Below are positions 21,313 through 32,055 of a stretch of 64,000 nucleotides of DNA, piece after piece (positions within the stretch are counted from its first letter, which is position 1; each line of letters begins with the position of its first letter). Under the pieces are notes generated by a model. It worked only from the letters and a program-made list of their open reading frames with translations, searched no databases and was not told where the DNA came from. The translations under genes and the position numbers were made by a program. This DNA comes from Gracilaria domingensis (taxonomy: Eukaryota; Rhodophyta; Florideophyceae; Gracilariales; Gracilariaceae): the NCBI GenBank assembly GCA_022539475.1, contig VCMS01000003.1, positions 332,983 to 396,982 of the forward strand, read 5' to 3'.

Positions 21313-22680
21313 TCATGTCAACTTTCTTCTCCACTTTTGTGCACGGTGTCTGGCCACCACCTCGAGCACAAGCCCAGCCGCCAAGAATACCAGCGCAATA
21401 ACCAGGAATGCAATTCCTGCGTTCACAACACTCACCCTCGACTGACAAGACGCGACGTAAACTTCCGCCGCGGCATCGCTCATTTCCATACCGTCATGAG
21501 AGGATGTCATTCGAACTACAACACCCACATTCTTCTTTGATCCGATCAGTATCAATTCAACTCCTTTGATAGCTAACGGCAATATCGTCAACACATCGCT
21601 CAGCAATGCATAAAACAGCATTGTTATTCTGCTCACGTCGGCAAACAGAGCAATGGGAAGAATGTTGAGGAAAAGTGGAAGAAATAGAATCGCAATGCTG
21701 GACGGACTCCTTGCTTCGTGAGCCTGTTGCATGTATAGTTGGGACTTGTCCAGCGCCCTAGACAACGCGATGTTGTCCTCAAACAAAGTAGGTTTGAAGA
21801 AGTCTGGTGAGGCCGGGCCGTTATGACTTACGCTGAGAGTGCTGGCATCAGAACGCCTGTAATAAGCGGCTGGGTCATCGTTCGGCGGTATCACGCCCAA
21901 TGTCATATCTGCATGCGTGCCATTCCTGCCCATGAGTTCTACAAGAAACAAGCGGTCACGATCTTCTAGATGCAGAAACTTCAACTCATTGGTGATTGCA
22001 ACATTGACAAACCAAGTAGTATCCACACGAAAGGCTCCAATAGCATTTATGGTACAAGTCTCAGTCCCCGTATCGTATGGAAAGTTGTAAACAGTATCTG
22101 GATTAGCAAAGCCAGCGTCAGCCTCGTCGTTGATGAGAATCGCACTATCATTAATGCCTCGTCGGAATTCGGAGATCAAATCGTGCCACTCAATCTCGTC
22201 ATCACCTTCAGGAAACACGTCTGTGACACATGTGAACCATGTGGTGCGGTTGAACAAGCCTTGAATTAGCGATACTGCTGCGGAACGCCACCTGTTATCT
22301 TCCAAGTTGCATGTAGGTAGGAGGGATTGGCGCGCATCCCGCGCTAGTTTTCTTCGCGAGCGAGCCGTGGTAGACGACTCATTTCTTTCCTTTTGAGAAT
22401 TCAGAATGGCGTCCTCTGTTTCACGCAGTTTGTCAAGCGTTCTGTCGACTTTGTCCGGAAAGCCAGGCACTCCGTTCAAAGTATTGGTGATGGGAGCTTT
22501 CTCCGAGTAAAAGGTATATCGGTCTTTGTACCATGGTACTGGTGACGCCGAAGGGGTCGGTGACGGAGATTGGGTGGCACCCGCACTTGGTGACGGGGTA
22601 GCGCAATGCTCCGCGAGGATACCTCGAGATATACTGGCCAGTATAAGGACCAAGAGGGAGTTCGCAACGTGGGTAATCAT
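21313..22680 (-). CDS. Three-TM ectodomain membrane protein, family member B
   Basis: 455 aa. Signal peptide at 2-23 (ITHVANSLLVLILASISRG), then a Ser/Pro/Thr-rich linker and the WYKDRYTFYSEKAPI block that opens the ectodomain in members A-C. Conserved cysteines are Cys26, Cys124 (CNLEDNRW), Cys151 (CVTDVF), Cys209 (ETCTINAIGAF) and Cys412 (VASC). Membrane segments lie at about 327-346, 353-378 and 421-442, with a short basic tail (RAQKWRRKLT). It lacks the long Ser-rich tail of members A and C, so the cytosolic tail is the variable part of the family. An intact single-exon frame with multiple sequons argues for a functional gene. Function unknown. Confidence 0.85.
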   Translation of the reverse strand: MITHVANSLLVLILASISRGILAEHCATPSPSAGATQSPSPTPSASPVPWYKDRYTFYSEKAPITNTLNGVPGFPDKVDRTLDKLRETEDAILNSQKERNESSTTARSRRKLARDARQSLLPTCNLEDNRWRSAAVSLIQGLFNRTTWFTCVTDVFPEGDDEIEWHDLISEFRRGINDSAILINDEADAGFANPDTVYNFPYDTGTETCTINAIGAFRVDTTWFVNVAITNELKFLHLEDRDRLFLVELMGRNGTHADMTLGVIPPNDDPAAYYRRSDASTLSVSHNGPASPDFFKPTLFEDNIALSRALDKSQLYMQQAHEARSPSSIAILFLPLFLNILPIALFADVSRITMLFYALLSDVLTILPLAIKGVELILIGSKKNVGVVVRMTSSHDGMEMSDAAAEVYVASCQSRVSVVNAGIAFLVIALVFLAAGLVLEVVARHRAQKWRRKLT

Positions 22681-24283
22681 GAGTTACTCTTCGTGACTGG
22701 TAGGTGCTTCGGGGACTTGGCGACTTGGTACTGGGACTCAGCTGAATTCATACGAGCTCAAATGGGAGAAGAGGCTCGGGTGTTGGGGACGCCGCAGGAC
22801 ATATGGGGGGCTGGTTGGAGCGGTAGGGCAGCGTTACACAGCAGCCAAGAGGACTCCCGTGGCGTGCGCTCTACCAGTATAAGGCTACCAGTATCTACCA
22901 GTATGGCACCCGGAGAGTTAAGTTGCCTCGTGCAAAAAGAGGACAGTTGCACTGGCTTTTCTTCTTGTTTGATACCTGATTCCGCCTGGCTTCGTTGAAA
23001 CCATTCGATCGCAGAATTGGGGAGGCGAGCATGGGCAGTAAGACTCGTTTGACGTGCCAGTTTTTGAAACAGATCCTTGGAGACGCGGATTTTCTGCAGA
23101 TTGCGAGTGTGGATTTGGTGTTGGTCCACCTTCGGAACGGCAATGCCGCTCTTCTGTAATGTTACGTACGACGATGAACACCAATCAGTGGCGGACAACT
23201 CCGCCAGCAGGCAACTTTTTCCAACTTCATTAACGCCACGTCGACAAAATGGCATGCCGTTGACGAGCCGTATAATCTGACCAGCATACAAACGCCGCCG
23301 AGATCGGCCTTTCTGTGCACACCAAATCAGTGAACGTGACCCGGACCTTATCTCCGGCATCAATGCCGCCGGAACTGCTCTGGTAAAGTCGGCTGCTGGC
23401 AGCTGGGCGAAAAACTGCCTATGATACCTGGTACGGTGGTATGACGGTACCAACGGTATCCTTAAGATACCGACACATGCTCTCGCTCAAATCGCTTTTG
23501 TCTTTCCGTTGATGAGATAAATGCTACGTGTTTCGATACAATACTGTACTGTGCAAAATGCTTCTGCGGAATGCTCTACTAGAGTTAGCTATCATGTTAG
23601 CCGTGTGTTGTGTACCCTGTAGTAGCCGATCACTTCCTTAGAATCCAAGTTCGAAGTTTCATGAGGAGAGATGAGTCACAATGAGCATCCAAAATTAAGC
23701 GTTTTTGGTCAAGTTGCGTATTGCATAACCTTACATGTACAAGCTGCATGAACGACAAGGGGCATCATGTCGTGATGGAACTTGGGGCTGGGAAGAACGT
23801 TCGGCCTTTTAAGTCACAGAAACTCGCGGATTCCGGATTAACGCCATGCCTTCCTCTTCCCGCCGTCAGGACGATCAGATACATGGTGTCCTGTTACAGG
23901 ACTCCTGTATAAACACAATCATATCGTGATATAGCGTTGGTGCTCCAATGAAAATGGATCTGCACGAGATTGTTGTTGTTATTCTTTAAACCTTACTGTG
24001 GATGAGATATCTGAGTCTCAATGGTTATTCTCACTTGTTACAACGCAGGAGGTAACGGAGTGTGTCAAGTTTCTACCTTCGGTACGTACGAAGTTGGCAC
24101 TACGAACTTACGCATCAAGGTAAGATATACATGGGCAAGGGTTATGCACGGAAGCCAGTAGATGTTTTCTTTGAAAAACTGGAGGAGGAAAAAACTTGCG
24201 GGTCCGTTATCGGTTAATATGCATCAAGAATAACGTCAAGCCAGCAAAGACTTTTGCACCGCCCCTATGGGAAACACATCTTC
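22681..24283. other. Intergenic, no supported gene
   Basis: A 231-codon minus-strand frame (22758-23453) begins at a TTG, has no domain I recognise and overlaps several equally open frames, so I do not call it. Short direct repeats of TACCAGTAT lie at about 22873-22902. The right end should contain the promoter of the sensor kinase. Confidence 0.45.
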
Positions 24284-25951
24284 ATGGTACGAGGCGCGCT
24301 TAAAGTTTCATTCTCACCCGGCGCACCGCTGAGGTTCGCCAAAGCACCTACATTGAAACCGACAGCTCGTCGTCCACGCGAACACAACGCCTACGCTCGC
24401 ACCACACCGACACTCACTCTAGCAGAGCCCGATAAATCTCGCTCTCAGAAAAGTCCGCAAACACGAGAAGCCCGCCACTTGAACCAACAAATTCTTCACA
24501 CTTTCTCAAATGAAAACGATGAGTTTAAGACGTGGAGCAAAGACTTTATACAATTATGTGATGCTCAACTTTCACTCTTGAGCTCTACGGTTCACAATCT
24601 AGCACAGGTTACCTTGTTCTTTCGCCATGAAAACTCTGATACTGGAGCGCTTGAGTTCTTCCCTTTGATAGCTCATTCGTCTGCTTCGGATGATGCGCCT
24701 GCTCGAGTGTGGATAAGTTTTGGAGCTGCCGGACAGACAGAACTGGAAGATGGGCCCAGCTCGAGAAGGCTGCCAGGTGGTATCCCAGCCAAGTGGATCT
24801 TTCCAGACTATCCTTTCACGCGGGTTGGTTGCGAAGGAGGAATTCTTATGCCTGATGGAAGCTTATGTATCCCCATAGAGTACAACAACGTTCTTGCCGG
24901 TTCTCTGGTTCTCGTACCTGAGAAAAGTTCCTCACCCCCAGGACAACTGCGAGAGCCATGGTCGAAACAGGATATCCGACGATCTGACATGGTCGGTAAG
25001 AGCATTGCACTTGCAGCGGCTTTGGAGACAAAGTCGTCTGCTAAACAGGCTATGTGGGAAACAGACGTCTCTCTCATTAACTCTATACACACGCTTTTGC
25101 GAACAACGCTTCACCAGGTGCGTTCGCCTATTACTGCACTGGTCACCCTGGGCCACCTATTGTTGCGAAGACTTCCAGTTGGAGACGTAAACCGTGAAAC
25201 GGCGAGGAGCATGATCAAAGAAGCTATGAGAGTTGATGATCTTCTCAAACCGCTTGATGCAGCTCAAGAAACTCTGGCGCTTCCGGCGGGAGAAGCCGAT
25301 GAGAATGGTCGTGAAGAAGATTACGTTTCAAACGACATCGAGTCGTTCGAGGTTAAACCTTTCGCTGATGCTCTGGTATCCGATACTCCCCCTCACGGTG
25401 ACTTTGACAGCGGTAGGGAACTCTTATGGTTATCCGATGTGCTCCGGCCCATAGCCGATATCTATGCCATGATAGCGGAAGAAAGAGAAATACACTTCTC
25501 TACGTGTATTGATGAGGACGCACCTCCAGTGCTAGCGATTGAAAAATTTGTTCGCGAGGCGGTTGGGAACATTCTAGACAACTCGACGAAGTACTCACCT
25601 CCGGGCTCTCACGCGGGTGTGATTTTGGCGTCGGATGCTCGTGAAGACGAGGAAGAGGGATACATTGAGGTTACAGTGTGGGATACGGGTTTTGGTTTTA
25701 CAAAGAGCGATAGAGATATCGTTTGGAACTTTGGCTATCGGGGATCCGCCGCCTCAAAAACGGGCGTGGAGGGGAGTGGAATTGGGCTTGCCGTTGTTAA
25801 AGAGTTGTTAGATGCTTGCGATGTACATGTTGAACTGGTCTCTCCGCTTCCTCCTACACTGGATCCAAGAAGTCGGAAGGACGCAGGTACGTCAAGTAGA
25901 ACGCCCGGATCTGCAATCGTTCTTCGATTCCAACGACCGTCACGAGGATGA
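24284..25951 (+). CDS. Chloroplast-sensor-kinase-like histidine kinase
   Basis: 555 aa from the first ATG (24284); the frame is open 30 nt upstream from a TTG. The N-terminal ~60 residues are basic and Ser/Thr/Pro-rich, like a plastid transit peptide. A GAF-like sensor region spans about 85-215. The dimerisation/phospho-acceptor helix reads TLHQVRSPITALVTLGHLLL with His277 in the HxxRxP position. The kinase ATPase follows: N box REAVGNILDNSTKYS (425-439), G1 VWDTGFGF with Asp467, and G2 GSGIGLAVVK (497-506). The layout matches CSK, the cyanobacterial-derived two-component kinase linking plastoquinone redox state to plastid transcription. Plant CSKs have lost the His; it is present here, so classical autophosphorylation is possible. 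No response-regulator gene is nearby. It converges on the V-ATPase H gene, 281 bp apart. Confidence 0.85.
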   Translation: MVRGALKVSFSPGAPLRFAKAPTLKPTARRPREHNAYARTTPTLTLAEPDKSRSQKSPQTREARHLNQQILHTFSNENDEFKTWSKDFIQLCDAQLSLLSSTVHNLAQVTLFFRHENSDTGALEFFPLIAHSSASDDAPARVWISFGAAGQTELEDGPSSRRLPGGIPAKWIFPDYPFTRVGCEGGILMPDGSLCIPIEYNNVLAGSLVLVPEKSSSPPGQLREPWSKQDIRRSDMVGKSIALAAALETKSSAKQAMWETDVSLINSIHTLLRTTLHQVRSPITALVTLGHLLLRRLPVGDVNRETARSMIKEAMRVDDLLKPLDAAQETLALPAGEADENGREEDYVSNDIESFEVKPFADALVSDTPPHGDFDSGRELLWLSDVLRPIADIYAMIAEEREIHFSTCIDEDAPPVLAIEKFVREAVGNILDNSTKYSPPGSHAGVILASDAREDEEEGYIEVTVWDTGFGFTKSDRDIVWNFGYRGSAASKTGVEGSGIGLAVVKELLDACDVHVELVSPLPPTLDPRSRKDAGTSSRTPGSAIVLRFQRPSRG

Positions 25952-26232
25952 GTGGGAAACAAATGAACTCAAGTACCTACTTTTGGATTGCATCAAAAAC
26001 AAACACAGACTGCACCAGCGAGACTCGCCTGTATGCAGCCTGTCGGTTAAAATGAGATCATCCGGAGATATGCACTGCAAACCAAGACGCGAGACAGGAT
26101 GGCATGAATTGAATAAAAGAGACGCACTTACAACTTTGACCGTCGGATGTGATGGCGGACAACTTCATCGCTCACGTCCCGCTTCTCCTGCCTTGCAGTG
26201 GTTCTCTCCTGCTCTCAAATCTATTTCACAGC
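25952..26232. other. Short convergent 3' spacer
   Basis: 281 bp between the stops of the sensor kinase (+) and V-ATPase H (-); it must contain both 3' UTRs. No further feature is seen. Confidence 0.5.
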
Positions 26233-27779
26233 TCATTGAACGTAGTTTGTCGCTATCCTTCCAGATAGCAAAATGAGCTGCACGCAGTTCAGCGCCTTGT
26301 GTCTCAGTTGTGGGTTGGGCGCAGAAGTCATGAGTTTCATGAGACACGCTTTAAGCCCTGGGATTGAGGCAATAGCATGGCGCCCGGTGGGAGAGTACTG
26401 GATTAAGCACACAAGATCGTGACAAGCAATCAGTCTCTCTTCATCGCTTGCTTTTCCACTCGAAATGGTATCGGAGAGAAGAGTCAACACTTCTCGATGA
26501 CTTTGAACAAGTTTGGCGGCGTTCTTTTCCCAGAAGAGACTATCTGTGTGCAACGGAGACCAGTGCAACGCGCCAAATTTAAGCTCCGAAATATACGCTT
26601 GCAGCGAAGACATGGAGGCCTTCTCCTTGAGAAGAAGCTCATGCAGCGCATGTGCATCGGCCATGGCGTCGTCATCTTTGCCAATGAGCGAGCCGGCGCC
26701 CGAGGTCATGTGCATGATGCGCTGCAACGTGTGCGGAATGTCGGTACAAACCAGATCCCTTCGCACTTCTCGATGCAGGTCGGTGGCACCGGTTGCCATG
26801 TTGCGCAGGCTTGCCAGGGTTACGCGCGCAATCTTCAGTCTTTGGCCGCTTGAGTGGTTGAGGAGTTTGGCGAGCACGACGACAAGACGCGAGGATACGA
26901 CGCTTTTTAAAAACATGTGCACAACGTTTGAGTGCTTTGCAAATGTGAGCATCCACACGGCGAACACGGCGTGATACGACGCCTCAACGGGGTCGGCATT
27001 GGTTTGCGCGTGCGCTATCTGTTCTCCAATGGCAGTGAAGCTGTGGCCGGGCGTGGTACGCAAGATGGAAGCGAGCGTAGACACGCCGTCCTTCTTGCAG
27101 AAAATATAGCGGGCGGCATCTCTCCTCAACAACTTTGCCAGCGCGCTGAGCGCGGGCGGCGATGACGTAAGCACGAGCTCAGTGATGAGCATGGCTATGA
27201 GCCGTGTGGTCTGCTCGTCGGCCTGATCACAAATGTGCGGCGGAATGCTCTTGTCGGCGCCGTGGTCAAGCGCGGCACAGCCCAACAGAAAGGCGAGCGA
27301 GTCGGCGGCCAGCGCGGACAGCTGCTTGTCCGAGACGCGGTTGACGGCGATGTTGGCCAGCGCGCGCAGGAACGGCGGGCCGACCGAATTGCTGTGGCTG
27401 TGCGGCGAGGCGTGCGGCGGCGGCGCGGGCTGGCGGCGCTGGCGCTCCACCAAGGCGGCGGCGCAGCCGCGCACCGCCTGGCGCAGCAGCGCGAAGTCGG
27501 CGCCGGCCAGCACGCGCGTGAGCAGCGTGACGGCGCGCAGCATCTGCACGCGGCTGTTGACGGCGCCGGCGGTGCAGACGAGCGCGTGCACAATGTGGCC
27601 AATGCGGTCGGACAGCAGGCGCGCGGTGTGTGGCGCGGTCCGGCGCGGGAGGCGAGCTCGTACGCGTCGAGCTCGGCCAGCTGCTCGTCGGACACGGCCG
27701 TCTGGTTGGTATTGGACAGGTAGAGCGCCCACGCCATGTGCGAGCGGGAGGCGAGCGCGCACACGGTGTTGACGGACAT
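26233..27779 (-). CDS. V-type ATPase subunit H, with a single frameshift near the N-terminus
   Basis: Subunit H of the V1 sector couples and regulates ATP hydrolysis and proton pumping on vacuolar/endomembranes. The C-terminal domain is diagnostic: LKFGALHWSPLHTDSLFWEK followed by CHDLVCLIQYSPTGRHAI and HKALNCVQLILL. The N-terminal part is armadillo-like helices. The long frame continues upstream of about 27640 only as Arg/Pro/Ala-rich filler. The true N-terminus, MSVNTVCALASRSHMAWALY, lies in a second frame starting with ATG at 27779 and reaches DAYELASRA. The two meet near 27638-27648 (ASRA|TAPHTARLLSDR); one missing base there explains it, and no GT-AG intron fits. Total length ~515 aa, slightly longer than the usual ~480. 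The 5' half is much more CG-rich than the 3' half. ATG chosen by homology of the W-x-x-Y segment. Confidence 0.88.
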
Positions 27780-27815
27780 GGGGGCGGAGGAGGCGCGGCG
27801 GCGGGCGAGAAGACT

Positions 27816-27846
<31 letters not shown>

Positions 27847-28266
27847 GCGTGCGCGCGCGCAGGCCATGGCGCGCGCGGGCAGCGCGGGGCGCAGGCGGCG
27901 GCGCGAAGAGGTGCGGCGCGCGGGCAGCGCGGCGCGCGTGCGCGTGGCGCGGCGGTTGATGGCTGCGGCGCGGGCGGCGGGTCGCGAGACAGGGCGCGCG
28001 CGCGCGCGCTGATTCGCCCGCGGCGCGTTTGAAATTTGAACGGCGCGCGCCCCACGGCGCGCGCGCCGCGCGCGTTGATTCACTGCGCCGCGCGCCGCCG
28101 GCGCGGAGCGAATCGCGCCTCGTGGCGCAGCAACAGTTTACCTTCACGCGCTCCCGCCGCGCGCCCCGGAAAGCTTCGCGCCGCGCCGTCTGCTGGCACC
28201 TCATCAAATGCATGCCGCCCTACTCCTACGCGTTCCCCTACGAGCCCCACCCCCCCGCGCCCGTCA
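27780..28266. promoter_or_regulatory. CG-rich promoter region of V-ATPase H
   Basis: Between the stop of glucose-6-phosphate isomerase and the start of V-ATPase H, both on the minus strand. Dominated by GCG and CGCG repeats; the apparent frames on both strands are compositional. Contains the TTTGAAATTTGAA...GGCGCG motif at 28024-28051. Confidence 0.5.
28024..28051. promoter_or_regulatory. TTTGAA + GGCGCG motif
   Basis: GTTTGAAATTTGAACGGCGCG stands out as an AT island in CG-rich DNA. A close match lies at 32459-32486 and a shorter one at 46201-46217, both in promoter intervals. It resembles the paired CHR (TTTGAA) and CDE/E2F (GGCG) arrangement of cell-cycle promoters in other eukaryotes; its role here is inference. 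Confidence 0.3.
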
Positions 28267-29943
28267 TCAGCCCGACACCGACCCCGCCAGGAACTTGTTC
28301 AGCAGCGCCGTCGTCGACGGGTTGAACCCGCTCACCTCCGCGCCGTTGCGCGACATCTGCAGCTGCTTCCTCACCCCCTTCGCCAGTACCTTGCCCAGCT
28401 CCACGCCCCACTGGTCGAACGAGTTGATGCCCCACACAAAGCCCTCCACGGCCGTGCGGTGCTCAAACAGCGCCAGCAGCTGCCCCGTCGTGAACGCGCT
28501 CAGCTCCTCAATCAGCACGCTCGAGCTCGGCCGGTTGCCCGGGAACGTCTTGTGCGGCACCAGCTCCTCCGGCACGCCCTCCAGCCGGCACTGCTCCGCC
28601 GACTTGCCCAGCGCCAGCGCGTCCGCCTGCGCAAAGAAGTTGCTCATCAGCTCGTCGTGGTTGCACACCACCTCGCCGTCCAGCGCGATGGGCACCTGCG
28701 ACTTGATCACGCCCACAAAGTCGCACGGCACAACGCGCCCCTGGTGGATCAGCTGGTAGAACGAGTGCTGCCCGTTCGTGCCGGGCTCGCCAAAGTTCAC
28801 GGGGCCCGCCGGCGTCGACAGCGCCGAGCCGTCCAGCTTCACGCGCTTGCCGTTGCTCTCCATGTCCACCTGCTGGATGTGCGGCGCCAGCTTCAACAGC
28901 GCCTGCTGGTACGGCAGCAGCGCGCGCGTGGCGTGGCCCAGGAACGTGGAGTTCCACACGCCCACCAGCCCCATCAGCACGGGCAAGTTGCTGTCAAACG
29001 GCGCCGACTTGAAGTGCTGGTCCATGTCGTGCGCGCCGGCCAGAAACTCCGCCACCACCTCGTAGCCGTACTGCAGCGCAAGCGGCACCACACCCACGGC
29101 GGAGCTCACCGAGTAGCGCCCGCCCACCCAATCCCAGAAGCCAAACGCGTTCTGCGGGTCGATGCCAAACTGCTGCACCGCATCAAGATTGGTGCTGACG
29201 GCCACCATGTGCTTGGCAACGGCGTCGGAGCCGAGCGCGTCCGTGATCCACGCGCGCATGGTGCGCGCGTTGAGCATGGTCTCCGCGGTGGTGAAGGTCT
29301 TCGAGATGACGACGATGAGCGTGGTGGCCGGGTCAAGCCCCTCGCGCGCGCGCGCGACGTCGACCGGGTCCACGTTGGCCAGGAAGCGCAGACGGCGTCC
29401 GGCGGCGGCCTCGCGGGCGGCCGGGTGCATGCGCAGCGCCTCGAACACAAACTCGGGGCCGAGGTACGAGCCGCCAATGCCGATGGCCACGACGTCGGTA
29501 ATGGGCCTGCCCGTGGCGCCCAGCCACTCGCCGGCGCGCACCTTGTCCGCAAAGGCCTTGATGGAGTCCAGCACGTCGTGCACCTTGGGCACAACGTCGA
29601 CGCCGTCCACGAGGACGGACTGCGTGCGCGGGGCGCGCAGCGCGACGTGGAGAACGGCGCGATTCTCCGTGGTGTTGATCTTGTCGCCGGCGTACATGGC
29701 GTCGATCTTGGCGCGGAGGTCGACGGCGTCGGCCAGGCGGTGCAGCGAGGCGAGGGTGTCCAGGGTGAGCAGCTGGCGCGAGAAGTCGAGGTGGAACGGG
29801 CCGTGGGTGGCGGTCATGGCGGCGACGCGCTCGGCGTCCATGAGCAGCTCGGACAGGTTGAGCTGCTGCACGTGCGCGGCGGCCTGGCCGAGCGCGGCCA
29901 GCACGGCGTCGACGTCGGTATGGGTTGCGGCGGGCATTGCCAT
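28267..29943 (-). CDS. pgi: Glucose-6-phosphate isomerase
   Basis: Complete 558-aa enzyme interconverting glucose-6-phosphate and fructose-6-phosphate. Both family signatures are present: [14 protein letters not shown] (271-284) and [18 protein letters not shown] (505-522). Catalytic residues are Glu386 in [12 protein letters not shown], His393 just after it, and Lys518. Sugar-phosphate contacts [10 protein letters not shown] (154-163) and SKTFTT (214-219) are intact. The N-terminus is short and lacks an obvious transit peptide, so a cytosolic isoform is likely. ATG at 29943, with a second in-frame ATG two codons on. A 15-G run (C on the coding strand) abuts the start codon. Strong codon bias to G/C third positions, unlike the AT-rich genes a few kb away. 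Confidence 0.97.
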   Translation of the reverse strand: MAMPAATHTDVDAVLAALGQAAAHVQQLNLSELLMDAERVAAMTATHGPFHLDFSRQLLTLDTLASLHRLADAVDLRAKIDAMYAGDKINTTENRAVLHVALRAPRTQSVLVDGVDVVPKVHDVLDSIKAFADKVRAGEWLGATGRPITDVVAIGIGGSYLGPEFVFEALRMHPAAREAAAGRRLRFLANVDPVDVARAREGLDPATTLIVVISKTFTTAETMLNARTMRAWITDALGSDAVAKHMVAVSTNLDAVQQFGIDPQNAFGFWDWVGGRYSVSSAVGVVPLALQYGYEVVAEFLAGAHDMDQHFKSAPFDSNLPVLMGLVGVWNSTFLGHATRALLPYQQALLKLAPHIQQVDMESNGKRVKLDGSALSTPAGPVNFGEPGTNGQHSFYQLIHQGRVVPCDFVGVIKSQVPIALDGEVVCNHDELMSNFFAQADALALGKSAEQCRLEGVPEELVPHKTFPGNRPSSSVLIEELSAFTTGQLLALFEHRTAVEGFVWGINSFDQWGVELGKVLAKGVRKQLQMSRNGAEVSGFNPSTTALLNKFLAGSVSG

Positions 29944-30972
29944 GGGGGGGGGGGGGGGATGGTAGCGAGGGTGGAGGGAGAGAGGGGGAAGCGCGACTGT
30001 GGGGCGAGCTGGAGGCGCGGGATCGGAGTGCGGGCGGGGCGATCGGCGCGGGGGGGATAAAAGGAGGGTTTGGCGCAGTCAGCAGAGAAACTGGAGGGTG
30101 CATGCGGAGAAAATTCCCTGAGCGGACAGTGGGCGGCAACGCGATCTCAGCTGCGCGCGCGCGGCGTGTCCAACGCGGCAGTCGGCGCCGATCTCGCGCG
30201 CGTCGGCCGCGTGTCCAGCGCGCCGCGCTTCGTGTCGCGTGCACGCGCGCCACAGCTGTTCACGTGGACGCGCGCGCGCGCGCGCGCGCGCGCGCGCGTC
30301 ATATAATGTTAATAATCGCTCGCACGCGTCGCGAAGCGTGCGCGCGATTGCGCGCGCGCGCGCAAAAGCCGCGCCCGAGATTGCATCTCGCCGCCAGCGC
30401 GCGCGCGCGCGCGCGAGCTGCGCTGCTCGCGCGCGAGCGCGGCGGGCGGCGGGCGGCGGGCGGCGGGCGGCGGGCGGCGGGCGGCGCTATGACAGGGTGT
30501 CGCGGCGAGGGCGCGCCGCGCGTGACGCGGCGACGACGACGGCGGCGGCGGCGCGGCGACGGCGGCGACGGCGGGCGGCGGCAACGACGGCGGCAGCGCG
30601 AGTGACGGGCCGTCAATCGCGCCGCCGACGGCGGTGTGTGGCCGGGCGGCGCGCAGATATCAGGGTGAAGGCGATATGCGCCGAAAATTTTCACACGGCG
30701 GCGAAAAGTGGAACGCGCGCGTGGCGCGCGCGCGCGCGGCGCGCTGGCGGCGGCGGCAAATGCCGCCTTGAGTTTGGCGGCGCGCGCGCGGGGCGAGCGT
30801 TGGCTCATAGACGACGCATCCGCGCGCGCTTTTTATCAACACAAGCAACTATGGACACAACGCACGCACAGCAAGCAGCAGGGAAGGGGGGGTGGAGCAT
30901 GTAGGCCGGGGGGGGGGGACGCACAAACGCACTAAGACCAGGACGCAACCAACAGCACACCGCCGCGCGCGC
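29944..30972. repeat. CG simple-repeat spacer
   Basis: Contains a G-run (29944-29958), a long CG dinucleotide run (about 30268-30298), a GGCGGGC-type tandem block (about 30438-30486) and GGCGGC stretches. No gene; frames on both strands are Arg/Ala/Pro repeats. It holds the upstream region of glucose-6-phosphate isomerase. An AT island with CGTCATATAATG at 30297-30308 interrupts it. Confidence 0.7.
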
Positions 30973-31696
30973 TCACTCCGTCAGCCCGTGGATGCTCTTG
31001 CGGTGCTTCTTGAGCACGCCGCGCCAGCTGAACGACGCGCTGCACTGGTCGCACGAGAACTGCCGCAGCTTCTCGTGCACCGCCAGGTGGTGCATCGTGC
31101 GGTGGCTCTTCTGCTGGAAGCGCGCGTGGCACACGGCGCACTCGAACGGCCGGCGGCGCTCGTGCACCGCGCGCACGTGCTTGTTCAGGTTGAACTGCTG
31201 CGAGAACGTCGACGAGCACTGCGAGCAGCCAAACGACTTGGCGCGCGCCGCGCCGCCCGCGCGGCAGCCCTTCTTCCTGCGCGCGCCCGTCGTCGCGCTC
31301 GTGGTCGCTGTCGTCGTCGACGTCGTCGTGCTGGACGTGGCCGGTGACGCCGGCGTCTTTGCGCCTGCATTGGCCGCCGCCGTCGCCGCCGTCGCCGCCG
31401 TCGCCGCCGTCGCCGCTGCCGCTGCCGCCGCCGTCTGTAGACTCACGGCCGCCAGCACGTCCAGCCGCTGCGTGGGCGACACGCGCGCGGGCGCACCCGC
31501 CACGGGCGAGCGCGGCGGCGAGCACGTCGGCGAGAGCAGCGCGTAGCTGCGCAGCTTGTCGCCCACGCCCAGCGGCCGTCTGCTCTTGCTGATTCCGCCC
31601 ACCCTCACGGGCGTCACGCACGACGGCGACCCCGCACCCGCGCCTACCAGCCCCGCGCGCGCCAGCTGCGACAGCGGCGGCGGCGGCGGCGGTGGT

Positions 31697-31730
<34 letters not shown>

Positions 31731-32055
31731 TGTGCGGGGCGTTGGGATCGACGATGGCGGGCAGTTGCACGGACGGCGGCGGCAGCGGCGAGGTGGGCGA
31801 CGTGGGGAAGGGCGCAAAGTTGGCGCGCGGCTCCAGCTGCATGTCGCAGCGCAGCGAGAAGGACGGCGCGCTGCACGGCGCGGCGGGCGCGGCGCCGAGC
31901 GGCTGGCGCGGCTTCTTGCGCGGTGAACACGGCGAGATGAGCGACGGCGGCGGCAGCGGCGGCTGCGGCTGCGACGGCACGTGGCGGCGGCGCGGCGTGG
32001 AGTTGAGCGAGTCGCGGAGCACCAGCGCGAATTCGGAGCCGAGCAGGCCGTCCAT
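30973..32055 (-). CDS. Three-finger C2H2 zinc-finger protein
   Basis: 360 aa, start ATG at 32055 (MDGLLGSEF). The first two-thirds are low complexity: a Pro tract near 108-127 and Ala/Thr runs near 210-245. Three C2H2 fingers sit at the C-terminus (about 276-355): CSQC...HVRAVH, CAVC...HHLAVH and CDQC...HRKSIH. A basic patch (GARRKKGCR) before the fingers may serve for nuclear import. The design (disordered N-terminus, terminal fingers) matches the C2H2 genes at 8.3 and 62.9 kb, which differ in finger number. Likely transcription factor; targets unknown. A coding-strand C-run lies at 32244-32258, ~190 bp upstream of the start. Confidence 0.85.

Noticed and set aside
22758..23453. 231-codon minus-strand frame upstream of membrane-protein member B
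   Set aside because: Begins at TTG, no recognisable domain, overlaps other open frames; insufficient to call a gene.
28036..30060. 674-codon plus-strand open frame opposite glucose-6-phosphate isomerase
   Set aside because: Shadow of a CG-rich gene; Arg/His/Val/Gly-rich, no domains, while the minus strand encodes a complete enzyme.
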